Assembly: GCF_001625215.2 (NCBI RefSeq) | Contig: NC_030384.2 | Coordinates: 43,682,390 to 43,746,389, forward strand | Source of the DNA: Daucus carota subsp. sativus | Taxonomy: Eukaryota > Streptophyta > Magnoliopsida > Apiales > Apiaceae | Direction of reading: 5' to 3' | DNA: 64,000 nucleotides | Translations under genes and position numbers: made by a program | Notes under the pieces: generated by a model | The model's input: only the letters and a program-made list of their open reading frames with translations | Databases searched by the model: none | Told to the model about the DNA's origin: nothing | Shown here: piece after piece, positions 54,154 through 64,000 of the stretch | Layout: every line of letters starts with the position of its first letter | Position numbering within the stretch: the first letter of the stretch is position 1

Positions 54154-55464
54154 CTACAAACTACCATCACCAAATACATCCAGAATATCACCATCAAACT
54201 CTTCTTCCGATTCTGAAGAAGCATCAGCATTGCAGTCTTCCCACATTTCATCCTTCTCTCCCTCCTTGCCGTTATTATCTTCACAACCACGACTAGATAA
54301 ACCAGCAAGTTGAGGTAACATATGCACACCTTTCTTCTGATACATCAATCCAGTTCTCATTGCATGATAAAATTTCCCCCTTAACTTAGCAAGTGGACTA
54401 GGCTCCACTAGTTTACCACGACAATACCCTTCTCTTATTGCAACAGTAGTCGTCTTACACTTCATCGACAGGTAAAAAATTCCAGGATATCTAGTATAAA
54501 TTCTGGTAAACCTTTCAGGAAGATACAATTCACCTCTCAAGCTCCCTAAGTAATTCCTTTTCGTCATCTTGTGTTCAGTCAAGCTCAAGAACTCATGCAG
54601 TAAACCAACAATTCTCTTCTCCATAAGATCACTACTCATATGAATGCCAGTTGGATCCTCATAAGGTGAAATATAAGCCAACTTCTGAAACTCTTCCATC
54701 CATTCCTTCACCTTCGTCTGACCACCATAACCCTTGGGAAACCTAAGCGGAAACGCCATCGAAGACTGCCCTCTCCTAAACTTCCTGAACTCATTCTCCC
54801 CACCCTCCACATTCTCATATCTCTTCTGCAAAACAGAAACAGCAAAATCCTCATTCCATTTCACCAACTCCAAACAAGAACCCCCATTCGCATCCTTAAC
54901 AACCCGAAAACAATCCGAATACTTAAAAACCAAACCCCTGTCAAAATCATCAGGCAAACCCAAATCCCATTTCAAAGGATACAGTGCCTCAAAAGGCACA
55001 ATCTTGTTTCTAGTCATCATCAAGACTTTACAAAGCCTTTCCACCAAAACAGCCTCATGGGCCTCCAAGATTTTCACTTCTTGATCATGTAAATTAGCCG
55101 CAATCTCCGTGAGGCGAAAACAAGGCAAAGAAGGGTACTTGGGGTGAGCAAATTCTTGAAAAAGCGTTGGGTAACGCCGAATAAATCGGAGAGTTGGGAT
55201 CGTCAGGCCTAAGAGTTTTTGCCAATCAGAGATCGATTTAGAGGTGATATAACCAGCAGAAGAGCGAACAATTGCATTTTTGAGAAGATAAGCAGCTTTG
55301 AGATCAGTGTGTGTATCGATTATGTTGTCTAAAGTCTTGTTTTTGGCCCATTTCAGACGAACTTTAACTAGGGTTCTGCAGTGGATGTGCTGCTTAAGCG
55401 TTGCAGCACTTGTGTTCAAACTCAATGCAAGAAGAGACAATGTCTTTTTGTTTCCCCAGTTCAT
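54154..55464 (-). CDS. PORR-domain organelle RNA-binding protein
   Basis: Single exon of 436 residues. The first 30-35 residues are rich in Ser, Thr, Leu and basic residues without acids, fitting an organelle (probably mitochondrial) presequence. The PORR domain follows: KVRLKWAKNKTLDNII, then RFIRRYPTLFQEF, FRLTEIA, ALYPLKWDLGLPDDF and YLPERFTRIYTRYPGIFYLS. Plant PORR proteins (WTF1, WTF9, RPD1) bind group II introns and help their splicing in plastids or mitochondria. The C-terminus is strongly acidic. The intronless structure is usual for this family. The particular organelle intron target cannot be read from sequence. Confidence 0.92.
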   Translation of the reverse strand: MNWGNKKTLSLLALSLNTSAATLKQHIHCRTLVKVRLKWAKNKTLDNIIDTHTDLKAAYLLKNAIVRSSAGYITSKSISDWQKLLGLTIPTLRFIRRYPTLFQEFAHPKYPSLPCFRLTEIAANLHDQEVKILEAHEAVLVERLCKVLMMTRNKIVPFEALYPLKWDLGLPDDFDRGLVFKYSDCFRVVKDANGGSCLELVKWNEDFAVSVLQKRYENVEGGENEFRKFRRGQSSMAFPLRFPKGYGGQTKVKEWMEEFQKLAYISPYEDPTGIHMSSDLMEKRIVGLLHEFLSLTEHKMTKRNYLGSLRGELYLPERFTRIYTRYPGIFYLSMKCKTTTVAIREGYCRGKLVEPSPLAKLRGKFYHAMRTGLMYQKKGVHMLPQLAGLSSRGCEDNNGKEGEKDEMWEDCNADASSESEEEFDGDILDVFGDGSL

Positions 55465-56320
55465 CTGTTATGTGTGTGGCTGTTTGTGTAAGGACGAATG
55501 AGGTTTTGCGGCTGTTCACTTTAAAACGATGTTACTGTGTGAGTTTCCCCATTTGATCAGCGTTTTTTTGTTCATTGTTCACCTGCAGTTGCAACAAAAT
55601 CTTTATAATAAATCAATAAAATTATGAGACACGTCATTTTTTACTTTCAAATTTTAAAATGAGATTTTTCCATATCTCAGTTTTATATATTATATTATTT
55701 TTCTAGGATCCCGCTCAGTGGGGAACAGTTTTTAGCGTGAGAATACTGAGAGGAACAGTTTTTAACGTGAGAATATCGAGAGGAACAGTTTTTAACGTAA
55801 GAATACTGAGAACACTATTATTCGCTGCAGAACAATACAATATTCAAAAAATAAAAATTTCTCACAAACAAAATTTTCTTCTCTGAATCAATGTCTACTC
55901 TTCTATATTCATTTGCTTCTCAAATATATTTTATTAATTTCATTCTTCTCATCTAAATATGTTATAAATTATTTATACGAGTGAAACCAATCAGATATTT
56001 ATCCAATCAAGTATTATAAATTAAAATTTGAGAAAGTTTATAAAATACATAGCATTTCTCATAAATAAATTCAATAACCCTAAAAAAGTGTAAAAATCAT
56101 CACTTGTATTAACTGGAACCAAGTAAGATCCCAACACAAGGGGCCCACTCCATGTCACCGTAATAACATGTCCGTGAAATGAAATTGAAAATCGATTGAC
56201 AATACCTTTCACATGGTAACTCAAAAAATTGATACATCACATGTACAATATTGTACACAAAATCCTATAAGCCGAGTGTTTTAAAAACTATACTCTATGT
56301 AAAATGGTTGGAGAAGCTCG
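55465..56320. other. interval between PORR start and PGAP1-like stop
   Basis: Holds the PORR promoter, a three-unit tandem repeat (listed separately), and the probable 3' UTR of the PGAP1-like gene. Nothing else was recognised. Confidence 0.4.
55722..55811. repeat. 30-bp tandem repeat, three copies
   Basis: Three consecutive 30-base units starting GGAACAGTTTTTAACGTGAG, with one or two base differences between copies. It is preceded by GGATCCCGCTCAGTGGGG, which has a transposon-end look, but no inverted partner was located. Confidence 0.85.
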
Positions 56321-59300
56321 TCAGTGTCTATGAGAATGCTTTCGATTGCTATAGTAGGCGTCTCCTCTCTCCCTATTCCTTCTATCTATAATTCTAAAAG
56401 TGAAAGCGACGATCCCTATGCAGGCCATTGCATAAAATGCTCCATAAGGAGCCATGGTCAAGGCATATAAACAACAAGCGAATCCACCAAGCAGGTAGCC
56501 AAAACTCTGTTTCACTTCCCATCTGTCACTGCCTGGCAAGGGAAACCAAAAACTATACTCGGGCTTTGAACCACACACACCGTGGAGGATGATACCAAGC
56601 GTCAGCGCTGAATCTAAGAACCATGGAAATCTCTGACCAGTACCAAATCTCTGGAAGCAAGAAGGATACCAATGAGTACCACCAATGGTTATATATGAGA
56701 GAAAATATCTTGCACAAAAGTTTACGAGATGCACTTAAAATGCATGTTTTTTTATGTACAACGCATTTTTTTTGTAATAAGTTAACAGGATAAAATAACC
56801 GTACACAACATCTTGAACCCTGTGATGGGCTAGGGGTATTTTTGCACATTGTCAAATGGCGAGAATATGATAATGCAACATTCAGCACTCCAGTTGAAAG
56901 AAAGGAACAGATCATACCTGGAACCAAGCCACAAGTGATGGAATAAACATCAGCATAGACATAAGATGTAAGACCAGCAGGCCGTGCTGGTGGTGGAAGA
57001 TCTCCAGCTGTGTATCGCCGTAGCTTCTTGCAGAGTCGGGACTATTGGAACTGTGCTCATCAACAGGCAGACTTTTATTTGTTCTACTATCAGACTTGAT
57101 TTGTAACCTTTTATATTCACTGCTGCCTCTATCACCAAAATCAAACAATTCCCTACTTCGAGCATGGCTGCGAAAGGAAGCTGTCAAAAAACTGGCACAA
57201 GATAACAAGTGACTCTTAGAATACAGACACTATGATCAGAACACTTGTCTGTATAACACCATGATAGAAAAAACAGAGAGCTGCCAAACGTTTGTAGCTA
57301 CCTACCAATGTGGATTAGACTCAATCATGTATTTGGGAATTTGTGATGATGCTACAATGCAATATTGTAATGTAAATGCGAGAATATAACCCATAAAAGT
57401 TATCGCATTACTAAAACAGAACTGAAAATGCCTCAATAATCTTTCTAGTGGCTGTACTCTTGATGTAAATGTATAATATTTTCATTTATAGGGACCTTCA
57501 TATAAAGAAAAAAAGCCGGCCCTACATATATTGCAAAGCTATTATTTTTGGGTATTGAACAATATATGCTTAAATTCAAATGTTCTCTAATTTTAGTGAG
57601 GGATTTTATTGTTGTACTGGATACATTTATGTCACTTAGTGTATCTACTAACCCAAACCTAATTTAACATATCTTGCTGATTGATTAGCAAAATTAAAGA
57701 TAACTTCTCATCACCTTAAAATAATCAGAAGTCACATACACTAGTTTTTTATAACTAATAGTTGCCGAAGAATGTGCTGCCAACATTTCCTATAGACACC
57801 ACGTGAAGGCTCAAAACTTAGACGAGTTGTAATTTTTCAAATCTTTCCAGATATGATCAAACGAGAAAATATAGCTTCTTTTGGTGTTTAAGACCCGCTA
57901 TCGGGGAGGTTGGAAACATACTCGAACATACTTGGAAGAGAGAATTTGCTCCAAGGTCGTTTATAATATACACTCAGTTCAAGAGCAGGTCTTCTAGACA
58001 TACTTCCGGCACCAGATGGATGCAATTTGACTAGAAACCCAGTTCATTCTAATCTACCATAATGTAATTCTATGGGTCGCTTGAGAAGAAGCAAGAAAAG
58101 TGTTCTATATTGCAAGAGTACCTGGACAATGCATTATGACAGCACAAGGCATGAGAAAACAGCAATATAGCAAGACCAAAAGCTGGATGAACAAAGCAAG
58201 CCAATGACATAGCCGCAAACACTGTGACGAGTGAAGGATTGAATCTGACAATCCTTACCACCTGTTCAATGAATGGTCAGTAATTGAATTAAATCTCAAC
58301 AACGCAGCACGAGGGGGGGGGGGGGGGGGGGAGACATGCTAGTGCTGGAAAAGAAGAGAAGAAATTAAAGGTACCTTGAATGACAATAAACTAGTCTCCC
58401 ACTGCCACCTGCAAGATATTTCCTAGTTTCATTAGTTGATAAAAAAAAGGTTCTTTCGACAATCTACGAATGTAAATCTCAACTACCTATGGATTTAAGT
58501 AGTTCATGTGAGCATTCAGGTACCCTATCACAACAACAGAGAATAACAAGTAGCACTGAGATAATGATAAGGGAAAAAGAGATAGTACTTACCATTTCTT
58601 GATGAAAACATGTATACTGGCAGCCACATAGAAAACCCATTGAGAGATCAATATAAGCACGACAACAATCCCATTCGCAAATGCATAGCAAAGTATCGAG
58701 ATCACAAAAAAGCTTATGATCGAAGGAAATCGCTGAGAACTCATAAAGGAATAGAACAAGGCAGCTACAATGGGGGTAATGACTAGGGAAAAAAATGGCA
58801 AAGGCATTCTCATATTTGATTCCAATGCTGTTAGCATTGAAGGAATAGGCAGATCAAGCTCCCATGAATATGCTTGCTGCATCAGTGCGAAAAACACAAC
58901 TGCGAAGGAGAAACCAATGATCTGCATGGAAAGAGTACAAGAATTAATAAGCCAAAATATATACCTAAGATTCTAAGAAATTCATATGTATCTAAAGTGG
59001 AGACAAGTCTATAATATCAATATAGTACGAGGCAACTATAGTTGTCACAACTATGCACTGTGTACCACCCACTGATATAAGGACATGTGCGAACATCACT
59101 TTGACACTTTGTATTGTGAATCATGCGACCGTAATTACATTGGTCCAAGTTATGAAATGATGGTTCCTTATAACTATAAATCAGCATAGACTTGAATCAC
59201 TATAATATTTGGCATGTGTAGCGGTATTGAAATCTATAATAAAGGACAAAGTAAATGAAGGCAGAGTACTTCGTTAATTGTATGACATACTTATAAGGTC

Positions 59301-62300
59301 CTAATTAACTCATCATGAAATAAAGATTGCATGATCCGTCTCTTTCATTTCATGAACAATAAAAACGAGGTCCTTTCCACGAAGTGTGAAAAATTTATAT
59401 TGAAAGTTAAAGACTAAGCCCTCTCATTATTGGATGGGAATTTTAAAAATTATGTTACTCATATACTGAATTCCTCCTTTCCAACTAAGCCACACCTTTA
59501 TGTAGAGGTTTGTATGCTTTAGTTAATATTAGAGACCCATTCTGTGAGGTCCAGGAATATACACATTATGCTAGAACAAATTAATAGTGCAAGCTCTGAA
59601 AAATGTGACTTTCAGCTTCGAAATCTATTAATGTGCCTCTACTTCTCTGGGAAACAAATTCTCGACAAAATTGGAAGTTAATAATTCTGAACAGAAGACA
59701 CTTTTGTAAACTTAGAAAGTCGAACTAAATATTATACATTATATAGATAAGCACTATCATCACCTCACCTGTGACCAATATAAAAGCATGAATCTACCAG
59801 CAGCAGCAGCAACAGATACAGAGATACTAGTTTTGTATGAACAATGCGGGTCAACCTGCAGAGAGTGGCAGAAGTCAAACTATTTAGCGACATCCAATGA
59901 TCTAAAAAAAATTGCTTGTGCTAAAAGTTCTCCTACCGGTACTATATTATTAGAGACTATTTACATACCAGTAATAAAAGAGTGGTCTTCTCAGAACCCT
60001 TGGGTGAATCCCAATACCCTGGTGAAGAATCCACCATAATTGTATGAGAGTACAAGTTTGGAAATATGTGCAGACCAGAACTCACATCCCAAGCAAGTGC
60101 TACAGGTGGAAAACATCGACGTTTGCAAAGCTCTGCATGGAAAGTAAAGAGTTGGCATTTAAAATGGTCCAAACACAAATCTGAAGTTAGATACTAGCAT
60201 CATGTATAAAAGGTTAAAATAAATTGAAGCTGAGATATATTAATATATGGGCCAGTACAACCATTAAGGTGTTAAATATCATATGAGTACATATATAATA
60301 AACATAGGAACTAGATATTAGCTTTATCTGCTACATGCCTACATTTTCAGCTGGTGAATATGCAGGACTAATAATTGTTCACAGCACTCCATTGGCACCT
60401 AATCTAACATGCTCAATACTAGGCCAGTTTTTTTATGGGAGAGCTCAAATATGTGTTAAGGCCAGAGAGAGTGTAGAGAATGAGAGTATTGGATTTCACA
60501 CCAACATTTGTAGATTTCACTGCTGTTGTGTATTTTCTGTTAATCAGAAGCAGGAAAAGATATATGAAACAAATTAACTAGTTTTATTCATTAAACGAGT
60601 GTCAAAATATCTGCATAACAGCGAGAATGTGAAGAGAGAGTCATAATTAGCAACAACAAAAAGGAGAGAAGGGACAGGCATCAAAATGCATTCATAGCCA
60701 CAACATAATTGTTTACTGACATTGTCTATCAAAATCGTGACTTCTAAATTACAATCGATCTGAGCAGAGGCAAAAATAGTCTTTAACAGTAAAATAATAT
60801 CAGAAGATCTTAAATAAAGATTATACTACAGAACTAGACCCTAAAAGGTATAATATATATTCATCGACAGGAAATAATATAAAATTTGAGGCTAAATTAG
60901 ATAAATCCTTACTGTTAATTTCCATGTCTTTAACCTCTTCAACCAGTTCTGACTTTTGTATCCCACATCCTGTTGGTTCTAAAGAGAATTTAACAGGCAG
61001 AAGGCCTAAACTAATAGAGAAGGATAGATCTAAAGCAAGAGGATGATCCTCCTTCAATATCATGTCCTACAAGATTCCATTTACATGTTAACGCAGTATA
61101 ACCGGATGGAGGAATAAAAAAAAATTGACCGGAGAGTTTACAGGTAACTTGATAGACTCTTTAACTACTAACTTGTTGAGAAACCATTGATTGAAGCAAC
61201 AAGTATGGTGAGAATACTGTTTTCCCTTCATCTGGATCAAAAAACTGCCCAACTGCCATGGAAGTTGCAGGCGGAGGTCTTCCTGAAAAAACCTATTTTT
61301 TACATACTAGACAGTCAGTCTATGTACATGTACACTGCAAAATGCAAAGTTTTACGCTTTCTAATATGTACGTAGATGTGTATGATGTATCGGATTCAAT
61401 ACTGAAGCACTCGTATGTCATATAGATAGATAAGCACAGTAATTAAGTACATCTAAACTATAGATTTACCCACAAAGAAGGTTTATACAATAAGTTTACA
61501 TTACCAGCAGAGCAAAACTATTCCGGTGACTGACAGTTGAATATCGCCAGGATATATGTTTACAATTTTTTGAGATTAAAGCTATACATAGCAATTCAAA
61601 AGAAAACCCTCACTTCAAGTATAAGTTAGAACTGCAAGTAGATGGGCCACTCGATTGTGAAGATAGTAATAATATGGATCTACTTGTCCTTTCAGACTGG
61701 AGCTCAAGCCTCCATATATTGTCAGAAAATATGAACTAATCTTGTTAGTTCCTGATTGAACCAAATTTGATCTAGAAGCACTTATCAAGCTGTTTGATAT
61801 TTTATAGATGTTTGGCAAATATAATAGCAAAAACTCATGAAGGATTAAGGAAACTCTACCGGAGGAGGTGCAACTGAGATGGTCAAGAATTTAAACCCAT
61901 ACATATCCTTTGGATCCAGCATAAATACAGCAGATGGAGGTGCTTGTTCAGTCTGACTACCTGGTTCAATCTATAAACAAACATCAAATTTTTTTATAAG
62001 AAGACCATTGCATACAAAGCTGTAACCAAAAGATCTTTTGGCTCTGCGTATATATTAAGTACCTGCCTTGGAGCTGGACCTGATGGGATTTTTACCATCT
62101 TTGATGTCACTTCTAGAACCCTTTTAGTAAGAGGCAGGTCTGAAGCAGAATTGCCCTTTTCAGGCCAAAGATGAAGTCTAACCCCAGAACAGGGAACAAG
62201 GTTCGTAACAAATACGAAGTGGCCTTTTCCATTCAGCCCCTATGCAAAAAAATAAAACACCAAATGCAAATTAATGAAGATACTAATGTGTCAAGTCCAT

Positions 62301-62708
62301 TCTGTAATAAAGCATTAAATCTCATCACTACAGAACTAACACACTCCATTTCCAAAACTAAATGTTCATACTACATCAAAAAAACCATGACGGTAACTGT
62401 TTAATGCCTGGTAACAAATAAACCCTAGTCCAGAAGGGGAGAAGCGAATTGTAAAACCTTAAACAAAAATGAGGCGGGGTATTCAGATCCAGGGCAAGAC
62501 CCAACTAAATTGAGATGTCATTCTACTATGTCCTACACTGTAACTTGGGAGCTTTGACTGACCAGTTTTTTAATGTCCAGCCACCGTCTTCTGCCATCCA
62601 TTGCTAAAACAGTAACAGTAGGGGTTTGAATGTATAGATCCCTTTCTAATCCAGCCTCGTTCCAACGAATAGTACTAGGGCAGGCAGGTAAAGTGTGCAC
62701 ATGAGATC
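56321..62708 (-). CDS. GPI inositol-deacylase PGAP1-like protein (3' part; gene runs off the right edge)
   Basis: Exons, from 5' in the window: 62563-62708, 62063-62239, 61860-61970, one unresolved small exon, 61173-61282, 60913-61066, 59969-60132, 59769-59855, 58593-58921, 58375-58408, 58122-58261, 56918-57167 and 56321-56650. Landmarks are GLNGKGHFVFVTNLVPC, a RRRWLDIKKL block, RPPPATSMAVGQFFDP, RCFPPVALAWDVSSGLHIFP, VDPHCSYKTSISVSVAAAAG and then several membrane helices. This matches the C-terminal half of plant PGAP1 homologues (At3g27325 type), ER membrane enzymes that remove the inositol acyl chain from GPI anchors. The N-terminal alpha/beta-hydrolase part with its catalytic serine lies beyond base 64000. 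Phases require an extra exon of length 3n+1 between 61283 and 61859, which I could not place. Confidence 0.88.
58313..58331. repeat. poly-G run of 19
   Basis: Uninterrupted G run inside an intron of the PGAP1-like gene. It can form a G-quadruplex and its length may be an assembly uncertainty. Confidence 0.95.
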
Positions 62709-64000
62709 CTGCAAAATAAAAAGATTAGTGGTCCATCTGTTTCCAGTTAAATGTGCAAAGCTAATGAATATGTATTTGTCCATTCTTTTTCCCTTTCACG
62801 CCAACTATCTGCAGACTTTTTATTTAACTAGGCTGAATTCCATGTCATATCATGACAACCCTACAGCACTATCATTGGCTGAAAACAAAAAAACACGATG
62901 ATATGGCCCATGGGCAAAGGCAAACCAAGATATTAAGAATGGTGGGAGCAATATTTGTTTTTTCTATTAAAAAAAGTACAGGAAAAGTCTTTGTTCTCCT
63001 GTACACAAAAAAGTGACATTTATCATTTTAATCGGTCCAATTAATTTAATCTATTTCATTTCTGAGATTTAATATCTTATCATTTTCTGCAAATACTTAA
63101 TCTAACATAATAATATGTACATTTAAAAATCACTGCTGATTGAATTTTTCAGACACTATAGAGCGAAATTTTTAATTGTACTTTTTCAATCAGACAGATT
63201 GACCGGTATATTAGAAACCACCACTTCTTTTTGCGGACGAAAGGAGTAACATTCCAAATATAGAATGATGTCATAATTTCTTGTGTTTAATATGTTGTTA
63301 ATTTAGAGGTAATAATATCATGAACAAAAAATCAAGGACACCACACTATATTATATAAAACTAAAAATGAACTATGTGCAGAACTATTTAAAACATGTGA
63401 GATGCTAATGTGAAGCAAAGAAAAAAGATTAAAAAAAAAACACTAGAAAATCTTACACAGAAAGTTGATATCCATTACACTTCCATACCAAAAATCCTAC
63501 TCTTTCAAGCATATTTTAGTATTGTACCAGACATTTCCAACTAAGCCAAAAAATTCTGGATACTAAGAAATTGATAGATCCAGAATTTCTTTTGCTAATA
63601 CGCGCAAAATTTTTCTCATCCTAATGAACATTTTACTTCTATAGTTCTATGTAAATATATGTGAAACATGTGTAAGGAAAAATGTATTTTTTAAGGTGAA
63701 TTGATTAGGCAAGATAAAGTATGAGAGAATGATGACAAAATTGTTAAAGCTATAGAGGTGTAGATAGACTTGTTCGGCAAAGAAAGTATCACTCAGTATA
63801 TAGAATAACTCAAAAAATCTCTTATCTGAAAAGCAGATGTCGTAGTAATAGCAAAGTGAAGAAGTTAATAACCAGCATTAACTTTTGCTAAAAAAACTGA
63901 GGTCTACTATCAAAATCACACAGTGATACTTAAAATTGGTTTCGAAATCGAGTTATCAATACAAAAAGACTGAAATTCCATGTTATTAACAAAAGCTTAT
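62709..64000. other. probable PGAP1-like intron
   Basis: No exon was recognised between the acceptor at 62709 and the window edge, so this is taken as a large intron of the PGAP1-like gene. A degenerate MITE-like pair may span about 62993-63250, the right end reading TACTCCTTTCGTCCG on the minus strand, similar to Stowaway termini. The left partner is weak. Confidence 0.4.

Overview
This is a eukaryotic nuclear window from a flowering plant, most likely a dicot. The intergenic DNA is AT-rich, the genes are split by many short GT-AG introns, and the proteins are plant-specific: homogentisate solanesyltransferase, a PORR protein, IQM, an ERF, a plastid fatty acyl reductase. Small plant-type DNA transposons lie between and inside the genes. 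The species cannot be named from the sequence alone. Exon limits below were set by eye from splice consensus, reading phase and remembered family members; nearly all resulting CDSs close in frame.

Layout. An ORF-less, promoter-like stretch (239-346) and a hAT-like element (1338-1888) are followed by a 5'-adenylylsulfate reductase-like gene (minus, 3050-5870), a gene-poor gap, a divergent alpha-tubulin gene (plus, 9140-10956), a RAP2.11/ERN-type ERF gene (minus, 11398-12165) and ribosomal protein uS7/RPS5 (minus, 13739-15551). A Mutator-like foldback element (16193-16874) separates RPS5 from homogentisate solanesyltransferase (plus, 17222-22486), which converges on an IQM calmodulin-binding gene (minus, 23166-26093). 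Next is a single-exon F-box/kelch gene of the KMD group (minus, 28210-29244).

From 29.7 to 32.5 kb lies a nest of small mobile elements: a Stowaway MITE inside the terminal repeat of another MITE, a hAT element with a perfect 8-bp target duplication, a tRNA-derived SINE-like unit, and a large foldback. A 3.5-kb gap with nothing recognisable leads to a plastid fatty acyl reductase of the FAR2/MS2 type (plus, 36032-38648), a long-chain-base-phosphate phosphatase (LPPD-like, minus, 39940-44207) with a Tourist MITE in an intron, a Helitron (45178-46336), and two related degenerate MITEs. A DDX3/Ded1-type RNA helicase (plus, 48742-53587), a PORR organelle RNA-binding gene (minus, 54154-55464) and the 3' two-thirds of a PGAP1-like GPI inositol-deacylase gene (minus, 56321 to beyond the right edge) complete the window.

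The genes are ordinary housekeeping and developmental genes without operon-like logic. Several act on lipids (HST, FAR2, LPPD, PGAP1), but in unrelated pathways and compartments. I see no sign of an undescribed multi-gene system. The points most worth a second look are the divergent alpha-tubulin, the layered transposons at 29.7-32.5 kb, the Helitron, and an unresolved small exon in the PGAP1 gene.
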